From Prevotella sp. (GTDB taxonomy: Bacteria > Bacteroidota > Bacteroidia > Bacteroidales > Bacteroidaceae): a stretch of DNA of 64,000 nt. The stretch spans positions 37,367 through 101,366 of the forward strand of contig JAFVFY010000030.1 in NCBI GenBank assembly GCA_017475265.1, given 5' to 3'. A program made the position numbers and the translations under genes. Below are positions 34,302 through 45,100 of the stretch, one piece after another. Numbering within the stretch: the stretch's first letter is position 1; every line of letters starts with the position of its first letter. Below the pieces are notes generated by a model. That model was not told the origin of the DNA and did not search any database. It saw only the letters and a list, made by a program, of their open reading frames with translations.

Positions 34302-36885
34302 GGACAGACTATTTATTGGTATCTACCGCTACTTCCATCGGCACCGGCTGCAATGCTGGCTGTCGATGGTTGCGCTTTTTGCGTTCTTCGGCTATTTCGC
34401 CTTTCAACTCCACCTGGAGGAGGACATCAACAAGCTCATGCCGTCGTCGCGCAATGAGGACGGCACCACGAAGCTTGCCTTCGCCGACCTGCGCATCAAG
34501 GACAAGACCTTCCTGCTCTTCGAGCTTAAGGACACTGGTGTTACTACGGAGCAGATGGCCGAGACCTGCGATGCCTTCGTGGAGGCATTGGTTGCTGACT
34601 CATTGGCAGATATCTTCTACTGCCTCCCCGATGAACTGCTGCCCGATGCCATCGCCTACTTACAGGAGCACCTTCCCGCCTACATCGACACCTCGGCCTA
34701 CTCCGCCTTCGACACCCTGCTCACCACAGAACACCTAAAGCGCCAGATGGAGCAGAATCGCGAGGACCTAGAGGGCGAGTTTGGTAGTATGTTCCCTGAA
34801 CTCATCCAGAGTGACCCGCTGGGTCTCCGCAACGTCCTGGTCGAGCAGATGTCTGCCATCCTTGGGAGCGCGGACGTCCCGTCCGCAAATGATGGCGGGC
34901 GGGATGACCGCGCTCCCGGCTACACGACCATCGACGGTCATTTCTTCGTCCGCGACTCGTCGGTCTGTGTGGCGTTCATCACCCCGCAATTTTCCGCTAC
35001 GAACACCGGCCAAGGCTCTGCACTCTTTGCCCGCATGAACGAGCTGATAGACAGCTTCGCCACCGTCGCGCCCGACATCAACATCTGCTACCACGGTACG
35101 CCCGCCAGCGGCTACTATAACTCCACCGTCATCAAGCACGACCTCACCACGACCATCGCTGGTTCCTTGGTGCTGGTGCTCATCTTTATCATGGTGTGCT
35201 TCCGCCGTTGGGACACGCTGCCGTTGCTGCTGCTGCCCGTTGCCTTTGGCACGCTCTTCGCCATGGCGGTGATGTACTTCCTGCGCGGACAGTTCTCCCT
35301 GCTTGCCCTCGGCATCGGCGGCGTGGTGCTCGGCGTGGCTCTGAGCTACGTGCTCCACGTGCTCACCCACCGCTACTACGTCAAGGACGGCGAGCAGCTG
35401 TTGCGCGAACAAACGAAGCCCCTGCTCCTCGGCTGCATCACCACCATCGGCTCCTTCGGTGGACTCTTCTTCACCAACACCGACCTGTTGCAGGACTTCG
35501 GCCTCTTTGCCGCCCTGGCCATTGCTGCCACCACGCTGTTTAGCCTCATCTACCTGCCACAGCTCCTTTTCCATTCCACTGCGCAGCCTAATAATCCAAT
35601 AGTAAATAGTCCAATAGTAAATAAAGTCAACGCCTACCCCTTCGACCGCAAGCCGTGGCTTATCGCCGCCGTGGTGGCCGTCGTCGTGGTGTGTGTAGGT
35701 GTCTGGCTGTGGAAGGGCACGCTCTTCGATGCCGACATGCACAACCTCGGCTATGATGATCCGCGTGTGGAACACTCCGAACAGCTGCTGCGCTCGAAGA
35801 CCTACACCGGCGACAAAGAGAAATACTTCGCCGCGCAAGGCAAGACCATGGAGGAGGCTCTCCATAACTTCGGCCTGCTGCGGCAGAAACTCGATTCGCT
35901 TTCAGAGCTAGGCTTGGTAAAGGACTACACGCCCACCGACCGCATCTTCATTCCTCTTGACGTACAACAGCGTAACATTGATGCCTGGTATGCCTACTGG
36001 GCCAGCCCCATGCCCGCCCTCGGCGGTTCTCCCGCCGAGACCCGCCTCTCCCTTGCCCGTCGCCTCATCGCCGCGACGGCTCCGCAGGCCGGCCTCCTTC
36101 CCGATGCCTTCGAGCCTTTCTTCGACCTAGCCGCCGTGCCCGATGCGTCAGCTTCGGATCCAGACCCCCTCTACGAGGCTGGCCTCATCCCCGAGGGTTA
36201 CCTGACTACCCTCATGGAACAGACTTACGGCGGTGACTACCTCTGCTTCACCTCCGTGCGTTGTGAGAACGACTCCGTACGCTCGTCAGACAGCGACTAC
36301 CGACGCATCTGCGATTCCGTCTGCAAGGAGCCGAACCTCATGGTGCTTGACACCTATTACTACACCACCGACACGCTGCTGAAGCTGAACACGGACTTCA
36401 ACATCCTGCAGTGGCTGTCCATGGCCTTCGTCTTCCTGGTGCTGCTTGTCAGCTTCCGCTTTAACGTCAGACACACTTTGCTGGGCTTTGCACCCATCCT
36501 TATCAGCTGGCTTATGGTGCTCGGCATGATGGCACTCTTCGATATGAAGTTCAACCTTATCAACATTATCATCTCCACCTTCATCTTCGGTATCGGCGTT
36601 GATTACAGCATCTTTATCATGCACGGTTTGATTGGTGTAGAGGCAGGCTCCGTGCCATCCCGTCATGAGGATAAAAGGCTGATAATGGCCCACAAGAGTG
36701 CCATCTTCTTCAGCGTCGTAGTCCTCGTGGTCACCGTCGGCTCGATGCTTCTGGCTGTTCATCCCGCCATCCGCTCCGTAGGTTTCGCCACCATCGTGGG
36801 ACTGCTCTCAGCCGTCATCCTCTGCTATGTCCTGCAACCCGCCGTCTATCGAACTTTTGTTTTAGGAAAACAGGGAAAAACATGA
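34300..36885 (+). CDS. MMPL/RND-family exporter of the polyene-type locus (861 aa)
   Basis: The protein has two halves, each with an N-terminal helix, a large periplasmic domain and a five-helix bundle: TTIAGSLVLVLIFIMVCF, then LLPVAFGTLFAMAVMYFL in half one, and LSMAFVFLVLLVSF to STFIFGIGVDYSIFIMHGLI in half two. The GxGxDYS motif is typical of MMPL transporters. Homologous exporters occur in aryl-polyene clusters, where they are thought to move the lipid product or its intermediate across the inner membrane. No ATG is available: the frame opens at TTG (34300), exactly where a repeat ends. Two more repeats lie in frame: SADVPSANDGGRDDRAPG (34863-34920) and NNPIVNSPIVNK (35591-35619). Confidence 0.88.
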   Translation: MDRLFIGIYRYFHRHRLQCWLSMVALFAFFGYFAFQLHLEEDINKLMPSSRNEDGTTKLAFADLRIKDKTFLLFELKDTGVTTEQMAETCDAFVEALVADSLADIFYCLPDELLPDAIAYLQEHLPAYIDTSAYSAFDTLLTTEHLKRQMEQNREDLEGEFGSMFPELIQSDPLGLRNVLVEQMSAILGSADVPSANDGGRDDRAPGYTTIDGHFFVRDSSVCVAFITPQFSATNTGQGSALFARMNELIDSFATVAPDINICYHGTPASGYYNSTVIKHDLTTTIAGSLVLVLIFIMVCFRRWDTLPLLLLPVAFGTLFAMAVMYFLRGQFSLLALGIGGVVLGVALSYVLHVLTHRYYVKDGEQLLREQTKPLLLGCITTIGSFGGLFFTNTDLLQDFGLFAALAIAATTLFSLIYLPQLLFHSTAQPNNPIVNSPIVNKVNAYPFDRKPWLIAAVVAVVVVCVGVWLWKGTLFDADMHNLGYDDPRVEHSEQLLRSKTYTGDKEKYFAAQGKTMEEALHNFGLLRQKLDSLSELGLVKDYTPTDRIFIPLDVQQRNIDAWYAYWASPMPALGGSPAETRLSLARRLIAATAPQAGLLPDAFEPFFDLAAVPDASASDPDPLYEAGLIPEGYLTTLMEQTYGGDYLCFTSVRCENDSVRSSDSDYRRICDSVCKEPNLMVLDTYYYTTDTLLKLNTDFNILQWLSMAFVFLVLLVSFRFNVRHTLLGFAPILISWLMVLGMMALFDMKFNLINIIISTFIFGIGVDYSIFIMHGLIGVEAGSVPSRHEDKRLIMAHKSAIFFSVVVLVVTVGSMLLAVHPAIRSVGFATIVGLLSAVILCYVLQPAVYRTFVLGKQGKT
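34863..34920. repeat. GC-rich palindromic repeat in the MMPL gene (GGGAGCGCGG family)
   Basis: GGGAGCGCGG near the left end pairs with CCGCGCTCCC at the right end, and GCGGACG-TCC-CGTCCGC forms an inner hairpin. It encodes GSADVPSANDGGRDDRAPG in the first periplasmic domain. Related to the pair at 38005-38058. Confidence 0.8.
35591..35619. repeat. 7-nt word repeat in the MMPL gene
   Basis: ATAATCC, AATAGTA, AATAGTC, CAATAGTA: about four words, encoding NNPIVNSPIVN in the loop between the first helix bundle and the second half. On the other strand the word is CTATTGG, as at 53523-53529. Confidence 0.6.
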
Positions 36886-36958
36886 AAAACAGGAAAAAAG
36901 GTTTTTATCTGTTTTTGTTGTTTTAATCTGTTTTTATAAAAAACAAAAAATTATAGTA

Positions 36959-38491
36959 ATGAAGTCCGACGTAATCATCATTGGCAGTGGCCTCGGTGGC
37001 CTCATCTGCGCCAAGCTATTGGCGGAGAAAGGCAAGCGTGTCACGGTATTGGAACGTCACAGCGTTCCAGGCGGCTGCCTCCAGAGCTACCGTCGGCACG
37101 GCGTCAGCTTCGACACTGGCCTGCACTACGTCGGCGGACTGGCCGAGGGTTCCCGGCTTCACGGCATCTTCGAGCGTCTGGGCCTCATGCGCCTCCCCTG
37201 GCAGCGCCTCGACCCCGACGGCTTCGACCTCGTCACCATCGGCGGCGAGACCTTCCCCTTCGTGGAGGGCTACCAGAACTTCGCCGACGCCCTCGCCGAC
37301 CGCTTCCCCCATGAACGCGCCGCCCTGCAAAAATACGTCGACCTGATGGAGCGTGCCGACCGCCTCCCCCTCGGCGACCCCGAAGTGCAGATGCTCTGCT
37401 CCGTCAACGCTTACGACTACCTCCACGAACTCTTCCACGACGAGCAGCTCATCAATGTCCTCTCCGGCAACGCCCTCAAATATGAGCTGCGCCGCGAGTC
37501 CCTTCCACTCTTCAACTTCCTCCATGCCACCTCCAGCTTCATCGGCGGCGGAGCCTGGCGGCTGCAAGGCTGTGGCGACGACATCGTGCGTCTGTTCGTC
37601 AGCGACATTGAGTCCATGGGCGGACAGGTCATCACCAATGCCCAAGTGGACGAACTCATCGAGACCGACGGCCTCATCACGGCCGCCCGCTGCACCAACA
37701 GCGAGATCTACGAGGCCGACCTGTTCATTAGCGACATCCACCCCCAGCAGACCTTCGCCCTCGTGAAGGAAAGCACGAAGCTCTCGCGTCTCTTTCGCCG
37801 TCGCATCGACATGCTCGAGAACACCTGCGGCATGTTTACCGTCTCGCTCGTCACCGACGGCAATATCCCCTATTTCAACCACAACAAGTACATCTACCGC
37901 GAGGCCAACCTCTGGGAGCCGCCCGTAACAGGCATGCTTGGCTCGGCAGAGAGTACCCCCGGGCATCACAATGGCGTAGACCGCGTGATGGTGAGCTGCA
38001 TGGCTGGGAGCGCGGACGTCTCGTCCGCTCTGGGAGCGCAGACGTCCCCGTCCGCCTCAGCCCACGTCATAGACCTGCTCACCCCCGTTCCCCTCTCATT
38101 GTTTGAGAAATGGGCCGATAGCCACGTTGGCCACCGCCCTGAGGGCTACAAGCAGCTGAAGGAGCATATTGCCGATGATTGCATTGCTTTGGCTGCAAGT
38201 GTGATGCCAGAATTACAACGCTCGGAGGCGTTGCCTACTATTTCGGAGAGGGCGCAACGCTCGGAAGCGTTGCCTACTAAGTACAGCAGCTCCCCACTCA
38301 CCTGGCGCGACTACACCCTCACACCCTTAGGCTCAGCCTTTGGCCTCCGTAAGGATAGCCGCCAGCCCCTGCTCACCATCCTCTCGCCCCGCACTCCCAT
38401 CCCCAACCTCTTACTCACTGGTCAGAATCTCATGCTCCACGGCCTAGAGGGGGTCACCATGACCGCCTTACAGACCTGCAAGGCCTGCTGA
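36959..38491 (+). CDS. FAD-dependent phytoene-desaturase-like oxidoreductase
   Basis: An N-terminal Rossmann motif (DVIIIGSGLGGLICAKLLAE, followed by VTVLERHSVPGGCLQSY) binds FAD. The remaining pattern (GVSFDTGLHYVGG; RLQGCGDDIVRLFVSDIESM; LLLTGQNLMLHGLEGVTMTA near the end) is that of the CrtI/phytoene desaturase-like amine-oxidoreductase family. It is the last intact gene of the ketosynthase operon, where related oxidoreductases may act on the polyene chain or its head group; the substrate is inferred. Two stretches look inserted: MAGSADVSSALGAQTSPSAS (near residues 348-367) and two LQRSEALPT-type copies (near 418-440). Downstream the operon ends abruptly in gene debris. Confidence 0.85.
   Translation: MKSDVIIIGSGLGGLICAKLLAEKGKRVTVLERHSVPGGCLQSYRRHGVSFDTGLHYVGGLAEGSRLHGIFERLGLMRLPWQRLDPDGFDLVTIGGETFPFVEGYQNFADALADRFPHERAALQKYVDLMERADRLPLGDPEVQMLCSVNAYDYLHELFHDEQLINVLSGNALKYELRRESLPLFNFLHATSSFIGGGAWRLQGCGDDIVRLFVSDIESMGGQVITNAQVDELIETDGLITAARCTNSEIYEADLFISDIHPQQTFALVKESTKLSRLFRRRIDMLENTCGMFTVSLVTDGNIPYFNHNKYIYREANLWEPPVTGMLGSAESTPGHHNGVDRVMVSCMAGSADVSSALGAQTSPSASAHVIDLLTPVPLSLFEKWADSHVGHRPEGYKQLKEHIADDCIALAASVMPELQRSEALPTISERAQRSEALPTKYSSSPLTWRDYTLTPLGSAFGLRKDSRQPLLTILSPRTPIPNLLLTGQNLMLHGLEGVTMTALQTCKAC
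38005..38058. repeat. Two GGGAGCGCGGACG repeats in the oxidoreductase gene
   Basis: Tandem copies at 38005-38030 and 38031-38058, each TGGGAGCGCRGACGTC followed by CCGTCCGC-like sequence able to form a GCGGACG/CGTCCGC hairpin. They encode GSADVSSALGAQTSPSAS. Confidence 0.8.
38216..38287. repeat. Two hairpin repeats in the oxidoreductase gene (ACGCT stem family)
   Basis: Copies at 38216-38233 and 38265-38282 fold as CAACGCT-CGGA-AGCGTTG and are each followed by CCTAC. They are the same family as the nrdD pair (25628-25684), with two stem base pairs exchanged in a compensatory way. Confidence 0.85.
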
Positions 38492-38572
38492 TACTTGACA
38501 ACCTTCTGGTGGTCAAGATATAAAGTCAACGTTTTGCGTGGTAGGAGCGAGCTTCATGGCCTTCGCCTCGCT
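38490..38572 (-). pseudogene. Two stranded fragments of a giant-protein gene
   Basis: 38490-38515 matches the last codons of the giant gene at 39150-39175 (the YDHQKVVK end plus stop). 38520-38572 matches 40974-41026 of the same gene (SSEAKAMKLAPTTQNVDF), with about two differences. The intervening giant-gene sequence is missing. These are leftovers of a duplicated or converted copy. Confidence 0.8.
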
Positions 38573-38584
38573 GCTGCTCCTGTG

Positions 38585-39009
38585 GCATCCTCTGTGGCAC
38601 AGGTGGCGGCTTCGATGACGTTGCCATACGCAGTAAGGGCGTAGAAGATGTAGCAGTAGACGACGATGCCCATGCAAAGCAGCACGGTATATGGAGTGAT
38701 TTGTGTTGGGAAGACGGCGGTAACGATGATGCTGCCGATGCCGAAAAGCACGATAAGATGGCCGGAAACCATAAACGAGTGGTGTCCGCTGAGCACCGTG
38801 CGCTTTGCCTCGGGTGTCCACCACCTGGGTGCTCCGCCATCGGCGGGCATCCGCATGATGTTGCACCGCACGGTAAAATAGGTATGGTAGAAGGTATAGG
38901 CGATGAAGGTGGCGTGGAGGAAGAAGATTGAGAATTGAGGGTTGAGAGTTGAGCGTTGAGGGTTGAGCGTTGAAGATTGGGCTAACGCCACCGTCCAGTA
39001 GGCAATGAG
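38585..39009 (-). pseudogene. Partial copy of the 293-aa membrane protein gene
   Basis: This 425-bp stretch is colinear, without gaps, with 50606-51030 and codes for about residues 115-256 of that protein (IAYWTVALAQ to NVIEAATCATED) with few substitutions. It lacks the first three membrane segments and joins giant-gene debris on one side and unique sequence on the other. An ATG at 39039 could start a short chimeric frame, but function is unlikely. Confidence 0.85.
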
Positions 39010-39058
39010 CCAAAAAATCTGTGAGAAAAATGACATCATGAAGGGTTCTGATAATGAA

Positions 39059-39090
39059 ACACCCGCTGGGGCATTGGCCTCAGCGGGTGT
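39059..39090 (-). terminator. Terminator downstream of giant gene 2
   Basis: ACACCCGCTG and CAGCGGGTGT form a perfect 10-bp stem, extended by GGC/GCC pairing with one bulge; on the minus strand it is followed by TTTC. It lies 60 bp past the stop of the giant gene. Confidence 0.65.
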
Positions 39091-39151
39091 CTTAGAGATA
39101 AAAGCCCTGTGCCGCTACGTTTTTAAGGTGCGACACTTTGGGCAGGGGTTT

Positions 39152-42100
39152 CTACTTGACGACCTTCTGGTGGTCATAGATGTAGATACCCTTGTTGAGC
39201 TGTCCGTTGGAAAGCTTTTCGGAGGAGACGCGACGTCCACCAAGGTCATAGACACTGCCGTTGTCTTTGTAGCTGGCAATGTTGATGGGACTGATGGCTG
39301 TGCTCTCGCCGATGACGAGCACGACGGGCTGCTTGACGCTACCGTAGAGCGCATCCTGCTGGAAGAGGATGGTGCCTACCTCGTAGGTGATACCATCGAG
39401 CAGTACGCTGACCTGCATCTCTGCATCGTCGGCCTTACCCTGAACGGTGAGGAAATACTCACTCTCATAGTTGGGAGCGAGCGACTCGCCACGCAGCTGA
39501 CCGTATGCACTGACGCGGATGATGGCGTCATCACGCTGCTGTCCGTTCTCATCGATGACGGTCAGGATAACGTTCATGTTGTTCTCCAAAAGCTCGATGG
39601 GAGAACCATCGAGAGCAGCGCTCGCACGTCGCGGAGCGTTCCTGCGTCCCTGCGTGCTGCCCTTGGCGGGATAAGTGAAGCTCTTTGTCGTAGCGTCCTC
39701 TGAGCTGTATAGGTAGCCCACGCCGGGAACGATGGCTTCGAGTGAGCCCACCCAGTCATTGCCAGAGAACATGGAGAACTCTCGCTGGCTCTTCACCAAG
39801 TCGCCCTCCTTCGGGGCGAGACCGCCGAATGCCTCTCCGGGAGACAGGGTAGCCGTGGTGGCTACTCCCAGCCAGTTCCAACCCTTGGAGACGTTGATGG
39901 GCGTCTCTGAGCTGACCACCGGCGTACCCATGACCTGTAGCTCACCGTCCTCGCTGGCCTGCATCTTGTACATCGTGCCAAGAGCCATCTCCGTGAGTTC
40001 GCCTGCCCATGAGCTGCCGGTATGCTGTGCGTAGATTCTCGAGGTCTTCACCTGTGCCACGTTGACATCCTTCAACATGTTACCGATGGTCTTATCCTCT
40101 GGCTCTACGTAGAGCGAAATCCAGTTCCAGCCAGTGGAGAGGGCGATGTCCTGCTCGACCTTGTTGTCGGGAGTCCATATAATGGGACTTTCTATTGAGC
40201 CGACGACGGCGTCCTTCTCGAAGTTTACATTCTGCGACACGCCGACCGACGGATAGGTGATACCCGTAGAGGCGTCATACACCTTGAAGGTGATGTTGTC
40301 GTTGTCGTCGCCATCGTTGCCATAGATGGTCATCATCACGTAGTAGGCATCGTAGCGCTTTAAGTACTGCGGACGGGCCACGCCCACGCACTCCTTGCCG
40401 TTGAAGGCAGCCACGATGTCCTCGGTGTCCTCGCTGAGCTTGTTGTCAATCTTCAGCTGACCCATGACGTTCATCGTGAACTCATAGCCGGCGGGGTTCA
40501 CCGTCCAGTCGGGCGTCTCGCCCTCAGACACAAGGTTCACCACGAGCTGCTTCTGTACGCCATCGTCGCCGCTGACGTAGATGGTCTGCTCATACTTGCC
40601 GACGGCTGTGGAGGCAGCCACGGTGAAGGTGATGGTCTTCGAGCCTTGTGCTGCGAGCGTGCCGCTCTCAGCGGAAGCGGAGAGCCATGAGGGCATTCCA
40701 GTGATGGTCCAGTTGGTTGTCGAAGCGCTGACGTTGCGCACGTCAACCTCGAATGTCTTGGACTCTGCGTTAGCCTTGCGGACGCTGACGGTCTCCTCGC
40801 TCCACTCCATCTGGTGCCGGTTGACTACTGCCGTCCAGGTGATGGGGTCGCTGAGGTTGCCGTTCATGTCGCGCACGCTGCGTACAGTAAAGTAGAGTGT
40901 GCAGCCTTCCACACGTGACGGTGTCTCGTTCAGCGTGATGAGAATCTTGCGGTCGCTGCCGACAAACGAGAAGTCAACGTTCTGCGTGGTAGGAGCGAGC
41001 TTCATGGCCTTAGCCTCGCTGCTGCTCCAGTCGGCCACCGATGCGCCATTGCGCAATACCTTTGCAATAGCCTGGCTGCCTTGAGCCTGGTCGGCCAGGG
41101 TCGAGTTGGTCACAATCTGGTTGTACTGGTCGAGGGTGCGCTTCTCCATTGGATAGTAGGCTACGAGTCCGTCGTAGTCAGCAGGATTGACGCGGGCGTA
41201 CATGTTCTGACGGAGCATGTCGCCGGTCATGGTGCTGTGCCAGATGCGCAACTCGTCGAAGTTACCCTTGAGGTACTGGCTGAACGTTCCGGCCGTTCCC
41301 GGTGTCTCTATGTAGCGCTTTGCACCGAGCACGAGGTTGTCGTTGGCCAGTGCAGGCATTGACGATGCGGGAATCTGCTTCAGCTGGCTGCCATCGACAT
41401 AGACCGTAGCCATGCCGTTGGTGCTCTTCAGCACGTTCAGAGCGATGTGGTGCCACTGGTTATCGCGCAGGTCGGTCGTGGTGACGTTGTAGGTCGTTCC
41501 CTTGGCCTCTAACTCCAAAGCTCCACTCTGGGCAATGCGCAGGTCGATGCTGTTGTTGCCCATCGAAATGATAGAGGCATCGCCGGCCTGTGTCTCGTCG
41601 GCACGCATCCACAGCTCCACAGCATAATCCTGCGTGTTGTCGGTGGTAATCGAGCCGATGCTGATGTCGACATAGTCCGTACCGTCGAGCTGCAACGAGT
41701 TGTTCACGTTCTCCATGTGCCAGGCGTTTTCACTGGGCAGCAAGATGTGGCGGTGACGAGCGGCGTCCTCTGCCGTCGTGCCGTGTGCCTCGTCCATGCG
41801 CCAGTAGCCGATGAGGGCAGGCGTGAACGGACTCTTGCCCGTGTACATCTCTCCCTGAGCGACAGCCCAGGCACGTGCCTCGTTCCAAAGTGTCACCTCG
41901 TGGATGGCACCCTTCACCGATTTGCCTACCTCAAACTTGCCGTTGCCGGTGTAGGCTCCTGTGGACTTGTTCTGGAACAGCGTCACCTCGCTGCCATCGT
42001 AGGCGGCATTGGCGTTGAGCACGGCACCATTCTCGGTCTGCTCCATAGAGAGTGACACGAAGTTCCACTTGTCCTTAGGTATGGTGGCATCTGATGTATA

Positions 42101-45100
42101 GGTCACTCCGTCCACCGTCACCACCAAGTGTCCATTGGCATCTACAGCAGCGTCGAAGCTGTTGTCCTGGCTGCCGTGGTTGACGAAGCTACCAGCCTCG
42201 TTCCAGTTGAGCCAGAGGTTCACGGCAAACGACTTACCGGCGAGGTCGATGGCGGCCTCGGTCGAAGCGCCAGCCGTGCCGTTGGCCTGGAAGGCGGCAT
42301 CGTGGTCCACCTGACGGTCGTTCAGCTGGCCGCGGATGTAGAAGTTGGCGGTGCGCACCAGCTCGCCGTACTGGATGTCCTCGTTGAAGGTCACGCTCAG
42401 CTCGTCGCCAGCGTTGAGGATGCCATTGGTGGGCGTCGGCATGGCGATGAGCATAGGCTGTGCCATGTCCTTAACCACGTTAATCTCGTTACTCTCATTG
42501 TTCACGATGTCGCCGGCGTTGTCGCAGACGGTGATGGCACGGAACACATAGTTACCGTCGCTCCAGACGGGGTCGCTCATGTCGAGGGTGTAGGTAGCCT
42601 CAGCTGTCTTCAGCAGTTCCTTGTCTGTGGTGACGTCGGCCTCCTTGGTGACATACTCCTTGGCCAGTGCCCAGTCGTTGCCACCCTTCATGTACTGAAT
42701 CTTGATGCCCTTCAGGCTCTCAAGGTTCAGGTCATACTTCGAGATAGTGAGTGCGAGTTGCGGGCCAGTCATGTTGTTCACCGTCTTGTTGTCCACAGCA
42801 AGCTCAATGTCGCTGCATGAGGGTGCGAACTCGAAGGTGAGTGCGAGCGTGTCGGCAATGACGGGGAAGGCAGCCGACGGGTCGCCCTGGCACTGCGAGG
42901 AAAGACGCAGCTTCACATCCTTGTATTTCAGCACGTTCTTCTTTCCCTGCTTCACCATGATGGTCTTGCGGGTCACGATGGTATCAGCAGACACATAGAC
43001 GGAGCGTCCACCTGCAAAGGCCTGTCCGTCCATAAAGAACTGGAGTCCATCAGGGTTCGTGCCGTCAACAAGGCTAAGGTCGTAGAATCCGTCCTCGTTA
43101 ATCTCGCTGTCGTTGGAGAGCAGGAGGGTTACCTCGCCCGTGCCGGCGGTAGGAATATTGCTCACGATGGTCTTCTCGGCCCTGAGCTTCGGCATTTGAA
43201 TCTGTGCTGTTGCTGCGCTCAGCACCGTGCCCGGCTTGTAGTACTTTGTCACCTCGGCATCCTCATAGGGGCAACTGGTCTGACCGCCAAGGGTGAAGAA
43301 CACGTAGCCGTAGCCGTCACCGCCCATACCGTAGTCGATGGTGTGCTTGTCGTCCTCGCCCTCATCGGCCAGCACGAAGCCAACGGACTTGGACTGCGTG
43401 GTACCTTCGGAATGGCTGTAAACATGACCGCCGCCGGTATTGGTGTTGATGTTGATGTCCACACCGGTCTTGTTGATGTCCACACCGGTTTCAAATCCTG
43501 CCACAAGGCTCATCTTGAACGTGTTCTCGGTTTCTATGCCGTCGTAGTCCTCTTCTGAGTAACTTCTCTCGACGACGACACCGCTGTCGAACGAGATGTT
43601 CGTCAGCTTGCCGCTGTTCTTGGCGTTGACCTTCACCTTCTCGTTGTTGGCCAGTGTCTGCTTCCAACTGTTAATCTGGCTGTTGATCCAGGTGATGGTG
43701 TCGCTGAGCACCTCCATGTCAGCGGGGTAGTAGGCGTTGTAGGAAGGTCCTTCAAGCGTATGATTTTCTAAATCCCACTTGTTCTTGGCCAGGCTTCCGA
43801 AGGCTAACGTGTCAACGTTCGACTTTCCGAAGTTCGGGTCGTCGGGGTCAAGCTTCGACACATAGACCGGCTGGGCGGGATTGGCGCTGACCACAGTGCC
43901 CACGGGCTGCAGAATCTCGGCAATCATATCCTCATAGCCCGGCAGGATGGAGTTCTCAATCTGCTGAGTGGTATAGAAGAAGTTGGTTGAGAACTGCTGG
44001 CCTGTGCAGGTCATGGGCCTCATGTCCACAATCCAGTCGTTGCCTTCCTTGTAGGGCTGCACCTTGCGCATCTTACCGAAGATGATGTTGGTGCCGGAAC
44101 CGATGAACACGTCACCGTTGCTTCCTACGAACTGATCCTCGTCAGAGGTCTGGATGCGCTGAGTGGTGGTCACGGAGTGCCTCTTCACATCCTTCGAGCT
44201 GCCCTCCTCGCTAATCTGCAGGCCCACGGTGAGGTCGGCCTTGGTCTCTACGGTGGTCTGCTTCATCAGTCCGATACCGCCGATGAGGAAGGTCTCGCTG
44301 AATCCGAGGTGGCTTACGGTGGTCACCTCATTGTCACTGCTCCACGTTCCGCCTTGCGAAGTCTCGCACTCGAAGGTGGTACCCTCCTCGACGTAGGCGT
44401 ATGAGTGGGTGCCGGGCGGGTCGCGCAGTACATAGAGTATTTGGTCAGGACCGGCCGTAGTGAAGTTGTTGCCCGTGGGCAGTATGCCGAAGACAATGGC
44501 CTTCATCGGCTCGAGGTCTTTGCTCACGCCGTTGATGGCGTAGCTGGCCGAGAGCGACATGGTGTGGTCGCCCTTGATGTTGGGGAATCCGGCGGTAAAG
44601 GTATAGGTGGCGTGTCCCAAACTGTCAAGTGTGATGACGTTGCTCTCGCTGTCGGCAATGTCACCGTCGGCATAACTGCCGTTCTGGCCCACGCTCACGC
44701 TGGTAGTGCCGGCGAACTGGTTCTGGATGGTGATCTCAACACCCTTCATCGGCACCCTGTCGGTGACGGGGTTGGAGGGAACGTCCTTGTTCTCATACTC
44801 CTCATAGCCGTAATAGTCGAACTGGTAAGTGTTCTCCTGCACGAAGATGGGGTATCCGAAGCGATAGGTGCCATTCTCGTTCTGCAGGTTCACGGCTTCC
44901 TTCGTGCCGTTGTTGTTAATTGCGCTGTAGGTCTTCTCGCCGAAGAACGTCGAGTCGTCGTCCTTGTTGGTGACGGAAATCCGGGGCGTTGAGCGGTAGA
45001 TGAAGTTGCGCTTCATGTCGTAGTAGAAGTACTGCATCTTGCCGTCCACTTCGAGCGAGTCCTTGCCCTCGGAGGTGTCAGAGACATCGAGCACGGCGAG

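Noticed and set aside
38554-39039. 161-codon membrane-protein frame in the debris region taken as a gene
   Set aside because: It is a 5'-truncated copy of the gene at 50491-51372, joined to unrelated sequence at both ends.
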